Source: Apoderus coryli (lineage: Eukaryota > Arthropoda > Insecta > Coleoptera > Attelabidae). Taken from it: a stretch of DNA of 64,000 nt. The position numbers were made by a program, and so were the translations under genes. This document shows positions 22,381 to 33,661 of this stretch, piece by piece. The notes under the pieces are model-generated. The model was not told the DNA's origin. It did no database searches and worked only from the letters and a program-made list of their open reading frames with translations. The stretch spans positions 12,430,297 through 12,494,296 of the forward strand of contig OU452206.1 of NCBI GenBank assembly GCA_911728435.2, written 5' to 3'. Positions within the stretch are counted from its first letter, which is position 1. Each line of letters starts with the position of its first letter.

Positions 22381-23275
22381 GTGGAGAAAAGAGAGCCATA
22401 CAGAAGTTTAATCCTTCTGCAGAAGGAGAAAAAAAATTAACCATGACTTTAAGATAGTATAGTTAGATACAGAGTTTATTACTGGTTAAATGGCCAACTC
22501 TAATATCTGTATTAACAGTTTTTTCGGCCGATACCATATTCAGAATTATTCTCGAGTCTCTCTCGTTGTTGCGGCTATTCCGATGGCACCCAGATAGAGA
22601 CACAGTAACATTGCGAAATGCATACATACAATATATTCTGTGGCGTGGCATATACGAGAACGAATACAAAATAAAATTAAAACGACTAAAAAAGAAAAGA
22701 TAAAACCGTAAATTACGATGCTGTTGGACGGGTTCAGATTGCCCAGGAAAAAATACTACCATTCGTTTACAGTTTATTTGGTCATTTGTGGCCAATGTCA
22801 GGGGTAACGATCAGACAATAAATAAATTTCACTAATAAATCCATCTAAAGGAACAATTAACACACAAGTAAAGGCGACTAAGTAAGTAATTGCGAACAAT
22901 TCTACGTTGCACAAAACAGGATACAAAACGAAAAGACAATTTTATTAAATATATAGCGATGTATACGTACTTACTTTTATTTATTATATTCAATTGAATC
23001 CAACATGGCTTTATTAATGTAGTATAATTTAATATTGCTCAGTAATATAGTTGCGAACGGTCTTAGAGATTCTTTATGTAAATTACCCTTAAGAAAAATC
23101 AACTCACCTTATCTTTTGGTAATGCAAAACCATCAGCGGCCACTAAGTTCTGAGAAAATCGTGGTTATTGCTAGTTGCAGCGAGATAGAAGCAATCTGGG
23201 ATTAGTCTCACTAAATTACATTCAATATTGCATGAACATTAAGATTCTGATTAAAATTAGGGGTACACTGGTATA
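22381..23275. other. No gene recognised
   Basis: Holds one minus-strand frame (22463-22795) without any recognisable domain, and AT-rich DNA. Confidence 0.4.
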
Positions 23276-24075
23276 TTGTGTCCCTCTATCTTGAATTACT
23301 TGATCTGTGTCTCAAGTTACAACTCTCTATCAAGTTCTAGAGCTCTTATGGAGTCCAGTAGCTTGGCTGGTTTCAAGGACAACACGTCTCCATCTTGCAC
23401 GATGATTTCATACCCCAAGTGTTCCTTGCGTTGGCTTCTGATAGCCATTCTGTTACTATATGATCATGTTTTCTTCCTTGTCCCTACAGAATCTGCATTT
23501 GTCGCTCTCTTCTAGGCCTAATCTTGCCATATGTTTCCAAAGGCGACAATGTCCTGTAAGAATACGTAGCCATTCTATTGAGATCCAAACAGATTTTGGA
23601 TCTTTCATGATTGAAGTTTCCAAGGAATTTCTTGGAGTCTATCTATCAGTCCAGGAAGATTTTGCCAGAGTATTGCTCTGTCTGTGTCCTCCTTAATTCT
23701 GAACTTCTCCGTGTAGGTGTGTTTACCTAAGCCACAGAACGGTTCAGGCTCTACAAAAGGAGTTGGCACCCCCTTTTTTGCTGAACTTATTGGCTTCTTC
23801 GTTTCCCCTGATACCAAAATGTCCGGGTATCCGCATTCCTACTGCTAAGTCCGTTAAGACCTCTTAAGCATGCCCCCACCATTTTTCAGCTGATTACATA
23901 TGAACTCAGCGCTAATATTACCGCTGGCTATCAGAGTGCATCGCAATGTCAAACTTCCGATAGTTCCTAACCAGGTTAAATTGTACGCATCTACCGATTG
24001 CGAGCATTTTTGATTTGGCCCGAATACTCCTGCCCCTTTATTGGTTTTAGAGCCTTCTGGAAACCATTCGCTAGT
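23276..24075 (-). pseudogene. Non-LTR retrotransposon RNase H and C-terminal region
   Basis: On the minus strand: EWFPEGSKTNKGAGVFGP, the RNase H start in which the usual catalytic TDGS is PEGS, then RIPGHFGIRGNEEANKFSKK, the classical PGHSGI.GNE.AD..AK block, in another frame. Next comes a frame (23605-23817) with FCGLGKHTYTEKFR and RAILWQNLPGL, then shifted text with DLNRMAT and HIVTE, like the zinc-knuckle tail of R1/jockey-type LINEs with RNase H. At least three frameshifts. The plus-strand frames here are shadows. Confidence 0.7.
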
Positions 24076-25097
24076 GTTTCCTTTAAGGTTGCTGGTGTGT
24101 AAGTTCTTCTTGTTACTTAACTGCTGGTGAAGTTCTTCTGAAAGTTCTATTTTTTCACTAGGGAGGTTTAGTGATGGGATAGTTGGTCACTTTCTCATAG
24201 CCCCAGTAATGCATGAACATTTGGCAGCCACAAAAATTTGTTTGGCACTCGTTAAAAGAGCTCGTCTTGATTGATCAAAAGAGTTGATAGAAAAAAATGA
24301 GTTGTGAAGCTTCAAAAGATGTCTATAAATCATAGGCTAAGAATCATGGATCTATGCCAGGGGTTTTCAACCATTTTACGTCTAAAATACGTCAAAACTA
24401 GCATAACTTTAACATTTTTAATGTATATGTTTGATTTAAAAATCACAAGTCAAATATTTTATGGCAACATCTGCAGGACCCATGGTGGGCGCAGGCATGA
24501 GTGACTTTTGGTCTTCACTGTATATTTTTTGCACAATTTAAACTAAAATGTATCTGCTTTAGCCCTTTCCTTAAAGAATAAAATAAATACGTTTCTTAAG
24601 TTAACCAGGTTTTTTTACATCCATGATAATGTGACCACAGCAACATTTTAGACTAAAATTCTTCTTTGACTTACCTCTTCTGACAATCCTGCGGTCGGTC
24701 ACACGGTACATTTTCTTTGTATAGACATCGATATGTTTAATACTCACAATACTAAACCGGTTAGAAATTTGCGAGGGACCAGTTTGCATCACGGAGATGC
24801 AGAAAAAAAAAGACGGCACAAGCACTTTTGTTATACTCCCATATCTTCGGGTTTTCTACACTCTCCAAGCCAAACAATAAAATTTACTTTTTTTTTAAAT
24901 AAAATTCAGAGACAGATGCTCAAAAGATATTAAGTTCATTCCACCCATTTTTTATCAATTTATGCATAAAGTCATTTACATCGCATTTATTGTCAACATC
25001 ATCAGTGCGAAAAATTGACTAACGATAAGTTTGGAATATTCTTATTATTGGAATTGATACATTAGAGGTGGGTGATTGTTAAATTTCATTAGGCAAA
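24076..25097. other. No gene recognised
   Basis: A minus-strand frame at 24601-24825 (MYRVTDRRIVRRGKSKKN, then CCCGH) has a cysteine/histidine cluster but matches nothing known to me. CAGGGGTTTTCAACCATTTT at 24359 looks like one end of a hAT element, but no partner end was found. Confidence 0.35.
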
Positions 25098-25128
25098 ACC
25101 AAACATGTTTCGGGAACATCAGTGGTTA
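25098..25128 (-). ncRNA. Hammerhead-like motif with shortened stem II
   Basis: The minus strand reads AACCA CUGAUG, UUCCC, GAA, the self-complementary ACAUGU, U, UGGUU. AACCA and UGGUU can pair as a 5-bp stem I. Compared with 27400-27440 it has lost most of stem II, so it is a relic of the same PLE family. Confidence 0.4.
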
Positions 25129-25318
25129 TTATAACATAACATCAAAACATGTTTAGAACATCTAAAATGAAGTCATCCAGATGTAAAAATACTATTTTGT
25201 GATTCTTATAGAGAAAGGTTTATATATACAGGGTGTCTCATAATATGAGGGACACATTTACATAGGTGATTGGGCAGCTCACAAAAAATAAATAAAAAAT
25301 TTCTTATAAACATACATA

Positions 25319-26658
25319 CAGTGTGTACCAGGATAGATGTAACAAGAGGTGTGAACGACAAAATTTTTTTGAATTTTGGAATAACATTTGGTGAATGAGT
25401 CCTGCTTGTATTAAAACTATAGTACCCAAAAAATGAGTTAAATCCATGGTGTACAGGGTGTTTTATAAACAAATTTATAAAAATCATCATGAATGGAGTG
25501 ACTTTATTTTACAATATACACGAAAATTCTACTAACAAAAGTTGTTTAGAATACAATTTCATACCTCCGTACCAAATTTCAGGAATATAAACCCAAATTT
25601 TTGTAAAAAAAAATTAATTTGACCATATGACAAACAGCGTAAATAGTAAAACAAATATTGAAATTCCTTAGAAGTATAAAGTAGGCTATTAGTAAGTAGT
25701 AACTAGTGGAGAAAAAGTTATAGAAGAGAGATATGTTCATCATTTGATAATTTTCTCAGATGAATCCACATTCACAACCAATGGTGTTGTTTCCTCACAA
25801 AATTGTCGGTATTGGTCATTTAAAAATCCCAATTTTAGAATTCATTCTAGACGACAGTAAATGTGTGGTGTACCGTGTGGTATTACATTGGAGTTATTAG
25901 ACCTTATTTCATTGAACGAAGGTTAAACCAGCACATTTACTTAGAGATTCTTGAAAGATTTTCTCAGGAACATCTCCATAATTTTAGAAAAATGCCTTAA
26001 AGTCATTTTCAACACGACAGTTGCCCTAGTCGCTCCACAGAAGCAGTTAATCAGAGGTCTAATTTAAATTTTGGAGACAATTGCCAGAAATGGACTGTTC
26101 AAGTAGCTGCCGAGATCTCCTGACTTATCAATATTGGACTTCTTTTTATGGGGTCGTATCAAACAATTGGTTTATGCTGAACTACTTCCTAATGATGCAG
26201 CAATATAACAGGAAAGAATTAGAAATGCTGCACACTCTTTAACTTTAGTACAAATTCAACACAATATTAAGGAATTCAGACGAAGGATTGAAAAATGTGC
26301 GGATATGGACGTTTGTTGTCTCAATACGAAGTATTCCATGATAATACTAATTATCGCAAAAAAGTATTTTTTCCAAAAATACGCTTTTATATTCCTGAAA
26401 TGCGGTACGGGGATATAAAATTGCATTCTAAACAACTTTTGTTAGTAGAATTTTGGTGTATATTGTAAAATAAAGACACCCCATTGATGATGATTTTTAC
26501 AAATTTGCTTATAAAACACCCTGTACAACACGGATTTTACTCATTTTTTGAATACTTTAGTTTTTAAACAAGCAGGACTCATTCACCCAGTGTCATTCCA
26601 AAATTCAAAATTGTTTTGTCCTTCATACCTCTTGTTCCATTTATCCTGGGACACACTG
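25319..26658 (+). mobile_element. Mariner-like element with ~270-bp inverted ends
   Basis: Both ends abut TA (25317-25318 and 26659-26660). The left end CAGTGTGTACCAGGATAGAT mirrors the right end, whose complement reads CAGTGTGTCCCAGGATAAAT. The similarity continues inward through GAATGAGTCCTGCTTGT and ACAGGGTGTTTTATAA to about 25590 / 26390. Length ~1340 bp is usual for mariner-like elements. Internal ACAGGGTG words belong to the long repeats, not to a second element. Confidence 0.8.
25740..26325 (+). pseudogene. DUF4817-type mariner-like transposase, catalytic part
   Basis: The reading frame, with several stops, shows FSDESTFTTNGVVSSQNCRY with the first Asp, then a QHDS block in the QQDGAPAH position with the second Asp, and LPRSPDLSILDFFLWGRIK with the third. 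After that come ERIRNAAHSLTLVQIQHNIK and FRRRIEKCADMDG, the standard C-terminus. The N-terminal DNA-binding part is deleted, so the left inverted end leads almost straight into the first catalytic block. Confidence 0.75.
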
Positions 26659-26734
26659 TATTGTCAAAACTCCTAGGTGTCCGATATACATTTATATTTA
26701 TTTTTTTTCGTTTGTTAAATTATTCTGAAGTGTC

Positions 26735-27110
26735 TTTTGAAACACAAAAATCACATAAAGTGGCAAATAAGCTTATGGAACTTCTCCTTCACGAACCAAC
26801 CCATATCGATGGCAGCGGTAAAAATTATGATCTACCAACTAAGAATAGAAAAGATAAAGCCATTATCCGACGACTACGAATCGGCGACACAAAAGTCACC
26901 CATGGACACCTGATTAAAAAGATGATCCGCCAAAATGCAATTCTTGTCAATAGCAATTAACAGTGAAGCATATACACTCTGCGAATGTCATGATTTAGAA
27001 GAGGCCCGTCATCATTTCGGTATTACTGGTGATCTCCAGAAAGACCTCCACTACTCAAACGCTAAAAGTCTTAATAAGATATTAAAATATACATTTTTTC
27101 CCTATTTTTC
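26735..27110 (+). pseudogene. Non-LTR retrotransposon C-terminal (RNase H tail) fragment
   Basis: The first frame ends in RRLRIGDTKVTHGHLIKK, the well-known RLRIGHT.LTHG.L block that follows RNase H in I/R1-type LINEs. A shifted frame continues with SEAYTLCECHDLEEARHHFG, the C..C...E..H..EC zinc-knuckle-like block, and NAKSLNKILKYT. One frameshift lies near 26945. The element is 5'-truncated beside the mariner-like element at 25319-26658. Confidence 0.7.
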
Positions 27111-27237
27111 TTATAATTTTTTGGATATCATTATTGAAAGACAAAAACAAAAATTCTCTTACCAAATATCACAATACCAATAATGGAAAGACAAAAGGGA
27201 AAACAGAACACTAAATAGATGTTGGAAGACTATATAA

Positions 27238-27285
27238 TGTACCTGAAGAAGGCAATTGTGCGTTGCCGAAACGTTCTAATGTCAC
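27238..27285 (+). ncRNA. Hammerhead-like motif (PLE-type)
   Basis: Order on the plus strand: CCUGAAGA, stem II GGCAA with loop and UUGCC, GAA, the self-complementary AACGUU, then CUAAUGUC. The 5-bp stem II is perfect. CUGAAGA replaces CUGAUGA, so cleavage would be reduced or lost. It is probably part of a PLE pseudo-LTR whose protein part is gone. Confidence 0.4.
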
Positions 27286-27399
27286 AATCTTGTTTTCCGA
27301 CCTGAACGCATTCCTCTAATAATTATAAACATTAAAAAAAAACAAAAAAATCTGCACATTGCAATGTAGCTTTTTGTAAACACATATTATATGTTACGT

Positions 27400-27440
27400 A
27401 ACCACTGATGATGGAGTTTGAAGCCCCGAGACATATTTGG
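27400..27440 (+). ncRNA. Hammerhead-like motif with intact CUGAUGA
   Basis: AACCA CUGAUGA, a decayed GGAGUUUGAAGCCCC stem II, CGAGAC in place of CGAAAC, then AUAUUUGG. CCA and UGG can form part of stem I. It has the full CUGAUGA core but a damaged GAAA, the reverse of its neighbour at 27238. It is the same type as 25098-25128 on the other strand. Confidence 0.4.
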
Positions 27441-28079
27441 TAGATAGAGTAATATTAACAACTCTCATAGTTCGCTCAATTTTGACAAAAACAAAAATTA
27501 GTAATGTGAAATTAGTGTTTGTTATATTTTTTTTGGTTCAGCGTAAATTTATCATAACTCTCCTAATTACAGTTTTCCCAATAACTATCATGTTTTATAG
27601 ACATAATTTTATTAGATCTTCTACCGAAATCAATCTCTTCTCGTCCATCCCAATTACCTATCAACTGAAGTGATTTATTAAAGGAAGTTAATCAATCAAA
27701 GGTAGTTGACTACTTAACGAATATTTGGACATTATTTATTGTAACCCATACTTAATTATAATAAAAATAATTATTTTAGACAAAAAAGTGCAGGTGTCGA
27801 AGGGTTTGTCTTGCCAAGGCGAACGATGTCAGGCCTTATTTGAGTTTACACAACCCCATATCTTCAATTGTAGAAGACTTCGTGAAGGCCTCTCGGTCTA
27901 ATCTCTGCCTCCTTTATACAACCTGCTCGCGCAGTTATTAAACCTTCATGCGTATGCTGGTCGTCAAAAATTAAAGTTGACGTTTGCGAGCATTTACCTA
28001 AAAAATAATTACCAACCTGATTTTTTAAACGATTTATTCAAACTTTTACATGCTGCACTAAACAAATTGTAAAAAATCC
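27441..28079. other. No gene recognised
   Basis: The open frame at 27437-27673 is hydrophobic by base composition only. Bases 27780-27990 are less AT-rich, but no domain or RNA signature was found. Confidence 0.4.
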
Positions 28080-28455
28080 TTACAATATACGTCAATATTA
28101 CGTTAATAAATGTATTGTTTTAAAAATACAAGTACACGTTTATTCAATGTTCTATAATTCTATAGAAACGTTGTTTAAAAATAAATATCTAACAATAAAA
28201 TTCGTGTATGTATCGTTTATTTTCTACGTGTATTCGACGTATTCTGGAAACGTTTTAAAAATGTTATTATCAACGTAGCTTTGACGTGTTTTGGACACCA
28301 CACAATGTTGTTCACCAATATAAAACGTTTTTCTTTACACGTTGTAAGTAACGTTTAATACCGCGACATTTTTGAGTAGATTCTTCGTAATAAAAACACG
28401 ATTTTAATAAAACGTTATTAGTAAATTTAAACGTTTTTTTACGTATATGTGTTTA
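28080..28455. repeat. Block rich in AACGTT-like words
   Basis: More than a dozen ACGT-containing words (AAACGTT, ACACGTTTA, ACGTGT, TACGTATA) on both strands fall within ~375 bases, several as partly inverted pairs. The pattern may reflect a MITE with degenerate inverted ends or clustered protein sites. It abuts the truncated end of the mariner on its right. Confidence 0.45.
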
Positions 28456-28990
28456 TTGGGGTCGACTGTTGCGTCTTTGCTCGCGCTTTGGATTCGTTCG
28501 ATTACTGTCCTTTGGATTCTGGTGTGTAATAGTGAAGCCATGTTTCGTCCATTGTCACACATCGACGATAGCATTCCATTTAATTGCGGTTGAACAGCGC
28601 CAAACACTCCTCTGAAGCATCAATTCGTTGTTGTTTTTGGTTGACTGTCAGATCACGCGGCACCCACTTTGCACAGAGCTTTTGCATACCCAAATGTTCG
28701 TGTAAAATGGTAAAAACACTACCATCTGATATCTTTACAATGTCAGCAAGCTCGTGCACCTTCAATTTGCGATCATTCATAACCAATTTGTGAATTTTTT
28801 GACGTATTCTGGAATAACAGTCTCATCTGGGCGTCCACTGCGCTCTGCAACATTTGTGCTGGTACGACCCCGTTTAAATTCAGCAATCCACTTCTCTACC
28901 ATTTGTCTCGATTGAACAGAGTTCGGACAACGTTTATCAAGCCATTGTTTGGTTTCCACTGTATTTTTTTTTATCAAAAAGCCATTTTTT
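28456..28990 (-). pseudogene. Mariner transposase (DD34D type), N-terminal half
   Basis: Three frames must be joined. KKNTVETKQWLDKRCPNS and WIAEFKRGRTSTNVAERSGR form the first helix-turn-helix and linker. NDRKLKVHELADIVKISDGS and LGMQKLCAKWVPRDLTVNQK form the second helix-turn-helix and WVPR..T..QK motif. VTMDETWLHYYTPESKGQ has the first catalytic Asp. The remaining two Asp residues are missing by truncation. The family resembles the SETMAR-related mariners common in insects. Confidence 0.85.
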
Positions 28991-29163
28991 TTTCAATAGC
29001 AAAAGTTGCTCACACAAAATGCTATAACTCACAAATCAATAGTCAGATTGCTGTACAATTTATACACGTATCGCTTGAAGGTTAGTATTAAATAAAAATC
29101 ATAAGGAAAAAAATCTAGTAACGCCATCTATGTGTCATCATATGTCCTTTTTGAATGACCTAA
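28456..29163 (-). mobile_element. Mariner element, 3'-truncated
   Basis: The minus strand starts at a TA next to an inverted-end sequence read as GGTCATTCAAAAAGGACAT and GATGACACATAGATGGCG, followed by a transposase relic. It ends abruptly at ~28456 in the AACGTT-rich block, so the right half and second inverted end are lost. Confidence 0.7.
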
Positions 29164-29261
29164 TATATTGGATAAAAACACTGCTTTTCAATATTATGTA
29201 GCCAGATACACAGATACAGATTATCTGTATGTCTGAGCTCCGACCTAATGCAAAAAAAACT

Positions 29262-29345
29262 ACACTAAGTCATTAGTTTGTGAAGTTCCGCAAGGCACAA
29301 CTTTGGGGCCCGTTTGGTTTACTGTATATTATGGTAATGAAATAT
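29262..29345 (+). pseudogene. Non-LTR reverse transcriptase fragment (VPQGTTLGP block)
   Basis: One frame reads CEVPQGTTLGPVWFTVYYGN, matching the GVPQGT.LGPLLFL.YINDL core block. Only this block survives. The flanking frame has stops. It is separate from the minus-strand fragment that begins at 29566. Confidence 0.6.
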
Positions 29346-29565
29346 TTGATAGATGTAACAACTAATTAATTTTAAATGCTCTGTCATAAGACAAAAAAAA
29401 AAGAAATATAATTTGTTCACAATTGCGAATTATTTATAAACAATTCTTTTCGTAATTTTATTTTAAATTTATACGAACTGGATTTGAGCAGGCAGCGAGG
29501 GAAATCATTAGCAATATCGTATGTAAATGATCGTTCGAAAATCCCAGTTCTATGGATTGGTTGCG

Positions 29566-29960
29566 TTAATTTACCTGTATGTCGTATAAGTTAACATTGT
29601 GAACGTCAGTACTAAATTGTATTTTATTGGATAAGTTGGCCGGTGTTTGCGTTCTAACTAATTTATGGTAAAAACAGCAACGATGTATATTATATCGTCT
29701 GTTTTTCATGTCCAACCAACCAGAATCTTTCAATTTGTGACTAATTTGGATACTAGCAGAAACCTCAGCAGTCAAACAAGGTCCGTAGGCAAGGTCACAG
29801 TCATTAAACTTGCAGAGAACCATAGAATCACACAATAATAATTTAACCCTTGGGCTAAGGAGATGACGAGAGCCATTTTATGTGCATGTGGCAACTTGTT
29901 GCTCAAATCTCAGTTTGTTATCCAAGATTAACCCCAAATTCCTGACCTCTGTCTTAAACT
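29566..29960 (-). pseudogene. Jockey-like reverse transcriptase C-terminal fragment
   Basis: The minus strand gives VRNLGLILDNKLRFEQQV (the V.NLGLI.D..L block after the palm), then LLCDSMVLCKFNDCDLAYGP (a V.S.FNY.D.VYGP thumb block), then LKDSGWLDMKNRRYNIHRCC and PANLSNKIQFSTDVHN of the C-terminal domain. Stops interrupt the first part. Both ends of the element are missing. Confidence 0.7.
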
Positions 29961-30526
29961 CAATATGTTAAGAATATGCAAGGATTCTCAAGAGCTATAC
30001 GAATAATTTCAACAAAAGAATACACGAAATTTTAACAGTTTTAGGTTAAATGTATCAATTGTATATATTTGTATAAACTGTAGGTATCCATTTGAATTGT
30101 ACCGATCAAATCTTACGCGTCACGTCGCATATCGGTCGTCTCGTCTGTTTTCTCATTTACCATATGAATACAACCATAATTTATTATTCAAATTGTCATG
30201 CATGAGAACCGCCAAGTTTATTTCTAATAAATCAGTGATAAAGTTTAACAAAAACCACCAACCAAATTCACAGAATTTTCGTAAAACGACAGACACACCG
30301 AGAAAAAGACAAGACGGTTTTTGGAAGATAAAAGAAATATAATAGGAATGAATCCTTTTGATTCCAGGTGATAAATTTTCCGATGTGAATACCGAAATAA
30401 TAGTAATTTTAGTTAAGGTGTCAGTTCTTTTTTATTATTTGTTGGTAGAATACCAATGAAATAATATCATTATTAAACATGTGTATATCGAATTCAATAC
30501 AGGCTTCCCATTATTTCTTAGTGATA
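29961..30526. other. No gene recognised
   Basis: An 81-codon frame at 30097-30342 is open but shows no domain. The rest is AT-rich and without repeats found elsewhere in the window. Confidence 0.4.
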
Positions 30527-31535
30527 CGAGGGTTGCCTTTTATATTTCGGGATTTAGCAACCCTGTTGTTGCAATCTGGCAACTGACAGTTCTATCGTAA
30601 AGTTGGACATTTTTGAGGTTATACGTACTCAGAACGTGTTGACATACAAGCGCTATTTGTGTTATTTACAGTAACTTAAAAGATTCATCTCGACCCAGAA
30701 ATGGAATTAAATCGTGAACATTCTCGTGCGATGATTTTTTACAACTTTCGACGTGGATTAACTCAGCAACAGTGCATGGATGAACTTAATTCAATTTTTG
30801 GCGATGAAGCTCCATCAAGGACCAGTGTTTATCGATGGAATGGTGAATTCAATCGTGGTCGTAGTTCACTCCAAGACGAATTTCGTGAAGGTCGTCCAAA
30901 ATCAGTTGTTGTTCCGAAAACCATTGACGCTATGCGCGAACTGATATTGCAAGATCGTCATATGACCTATCAAAAGATTGAGACAACCTTAGGCATTAGT
31001 GGGACCATTATACATTCAATATTGCATAAACATTGGACTGTCAAAAAAATTTGTTCGCGTTGGATCCCACACAATTTGTCAATCGCTCAAAAAAATGCTC
31101 GTGTCGATTGGTCGAAAGAAATGCTCTAAAAATACGATCGCGGTGCTTCGAAACACTTCTATGACATCGTGACAGGTGATGAATCGTGGATTTACGCCTA
31201 TGAGCCCGAAAGTAAACATCAGTCGACTGTATGGGTGTTTCAAGATGAGCCAAATCCAACAAAAGTTGTTCGGGCACGAATCACTTCCCAGCAAATGGTC
31301 GCCTGTTTTTTCGGAAAAACTGGACATGTCGCAACTGTACCACTAGAACGCAGAACAGTCAATTCTAAGTGAGACACAACCATTTGTTTGCCAGTTGTAT
31401 TCCAAGAAATCAGCAAAACCAACCGCCGAAGACGGATCACTCTTCACCACGACAATGCAAGCTCTCACACATCGGCTCAAACAACTGCATTTTTGAGCAC
31501 CCAAAACATCGATTTGATGAGTCATCCGCCGGACC
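30527..31535 (+). mobile_element. Mariner element, 5' end complete, 3' part lost
   Basis: It starts after TA (30525-30526) with CGAGGGTTGCCTTTTATATT, a mariner inverted-end sequence, with 174 bases of leader before the transposase ATG at 30701. The element breaks off near 31535, just after HPP and before the SPDL block. No right inverted end was found. Confidence 0.75.
30701..31532 (+). pseudogene. Mariner transposase (DD34D type), lacks third Asp
   Basis: A first frame of 142 codons has both helix-turn-helix motifs (FYNFRRGLTQQQCMDELNSI, then YQKIETTLGISGTIIHSILH) and SRWIPHNLSIAQKNARVDWS. An in-frame stop at 31127 interrupts it. The frame resumes with IVTGDESWIYAYEPESK carrying the first Asp and WVFQDEPNPTKVVRARITSQ, shifts near 31370, and continues with RRRITLHHDNASSHTSAQTT carrying the second Asp. 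It ends at SHPP, immediately before the third Asp. Only one stop and one frameshift separate it from an open frame up to the break, so it is rather young. Linker and catalytic text resemble SETMAR-like insect mariners. Confidence 0.9.
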
Positions 31536-31831
31536 AAACACAAGCATATTAATACAAATACATAATAAATAAAATAATAATAATATCAGTTTATTTGCAG
31601 CCCAAAAAAAATGGAATACAAAAGGGGTTAAAATGCAGTTAGCACTGATCTACAATTGTAACCCAAAAACAAACAAAAATCTTACTTAATATTAAATTTA
31701 AAAAAAACCAAACAGATGTGATGCAAAATCATTAATACAAATTAACAAAAATCTAAATACCTAATATGCAGTACCACTCATTCAAATCTTACATCTATTG
31801 ACACACTACAAAAACATGTAGGTATACAATA

Positions 31832-32104
31832 TCAACTTGTCTGCTTATTGAGTAATATTTTTCGGTAGGCGCTCCTAAAACCGGATGACTTCAACTCCTT
31901 CAAATGTAGAGGTATCCCATTGTCAGTCGCACAGATCATGAATGAAAACGATCTCAAAAAAATTGCACTACGATGAGGTGGGGGAGACAGCAAACCTTTA
32001 AATCTTAAATTTAACGTAACGGAGCGAAAGCTTATCTTATTATACAAGTAAGGAGGATGCTTTTCGGTAAGTACGGAATCAATTTCAATATCAATATTTT
32101 TCAA
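31832..32104 (-). pseudogene. Non-LTR retrotransposon ORF2 C-terminus
   Basis: The 90-codon frame with LRFKGLLSPPPHRSAIFLRS, then GIPLHLKELKSSGFRSAYRK and ILLNK fits the C-terminal domain of jockey-like ORF2 proteins (PKHRT..F..SF...A..LWN.LP...R....FK..LK..L). Upstream text on the minus strand has stops. A TTA-rich tract follows at about 31565-31590. The assignment is tentative because this domain varies strongly. Confidence 0.45.
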
Positions 32105-33661
32105 TAAGATTTCAAAAAAGCCTGAGATCTGAACAGAAACCTCCTTTTAGGAAAGGGTGTTTTTAAGTCTGCGGAAGCTAGTGGTCGGGATATTTCTATA
32201 CGACTCAGCATTGGTATAAATACAAAGTTTTATATTATTCAGGTCATTAATCTTTAAACTATCCTCGATCAAGCAACTCAATCGGGAAGAAAAGTAACGA
32301 TATAGAGAAAATCTAACACCGCACCATTATAAAACAAAAAAGGCTGAAACAAATAAAAGATAATTTCCTTTATTTAAATAAAAATATGGTACTGCGACAA
32401 TTTGGTAGATGGCAACAGCTGTGCATTTATTTAAATTTAATTCAACTTAAAAATACAAAGTAATCTCTTTACTGATATTGTTGTTCTTTTTTTTTAATTT
32501 ATACATATACGATACACATATACCTGCCTCGATCTAGTTCAAATCTATAATGTGGATGTTTAAGTTGCAATTTTTATGCCCTTTGGTGCTAATGTGCGTA
32601 TTATTTAATGATTATTACCTGGCATTTAGGTGAGTCTTAAAAACTATTTTTGTATATTTCATGTACTTTTAAAAAACAGATTGTTGTTAAAAGAGTACTT
32701 ATAACGTCGAATTCCGGTACCATATACCTTCGCCTATTTATTTGACCTACCCTAGACCCCTGAGATCACAAGGCATATCATCACCCAAAGAGGTCACACG
32801 GGTCAGCCTGACATATGATGACGACCATCTATTGCGAATGCTATTATTACTTGACTTGGTCGTTAGCCCCCAGTAATGGGAAAACGCACAACTATTTACT
32901 CTTCAGTTAAAGTGAAGATTTGGCTTTTGTCAAGCAACTTGTATAAAATGGTTGCAAAATACCAAAAATTCATTAAATAGGGCTATTAAAAAATTAGTGG
33001 TATCAGCTACAAATGCATGACATCCCTATATAAAAAATAGCCGTTATTTTCTACAACAATCATCCTCAGAAAAAAACTAAAACTGTTTTAATTGCCTCCT
33101 GAGAATGCTAACCCACGTCAAGATTCAAATAAATGTTTTGTTGGAGCGGTAAAACATGTTTTCTAAGTTGTAAAACCCCTGCAACGTATAAAATATTTTT
33201 TATAACTTTCGTCTAGTCTAGAGCACGGCTTCTACTCGTTGATTATACAAGGTGTTTCTAAAATAGGTGGTCAAAATCAAAAAATCATGAAAAAAACTTA
33301 AATTGTAATTTTTCGAAAAGTCAATATTTACAAAGATACAGGGTGTTAAAGATGGCTGCCTGAGGACGATTTTTTTGAAATATTTTCGAAACGAGTAAAG
33401 ATGAGTTAATCAAATGTAGCATATTTATTCACCTAGTGAAATGACGCAAACTGACAAGAAATTGAATAAAAAAGGATGACCATAGGCGAGTAAACGGGGG
33501 GGACCTGTGCCTTAATTATAACCTTTTTTTTTCTTGTGACTTTTATTCCATTACGTCAAAAATGTGATAAAATAAAGTTTTCTACATAAAAAAGGCATAC
33601 TTGTTTTTTCTCGAAAAACTTAAAGGTTTTCGAGAAATTCGAGTTTGAAAATTTTAGGACA
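32105..33661. other. No gene recognised; mariner-like end near 33246
   Basis: AAGGTGTTTCTAAAATAGGT (33248) followed by ACAGGGTGTTAAAG (33338) resembles a left end of a DUF4817-type element, without a partner. The rest is unassigned. A run of seven G lies near 33494. Confidence 0.4.

Noticed and set aside
22463..22795. 110-codon minus-strand frame
   Set aside because: Composition is biased (FFF, YSFSY), no domain is visible and no repeat copy supports it.
24359..24378. hAT-like terminal sequence CAGGGGTTTTCAACC
   Set aside because: No inverted partner and no 8-bp duplication found. Such words can arise by chance.
25447..26525. A second, inner transposon bordered by ACAGGGTGTTTTATAA
   Set aside because: The inverted similarity continues outward without a break to 25319 and 26658, so these words lie within the long ends of one element.
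30097..30342. 81-codon plus frame, possibly a small basic protein
   Set aside because: No start context, no domain, and codon use simply follows the AT-rich background.
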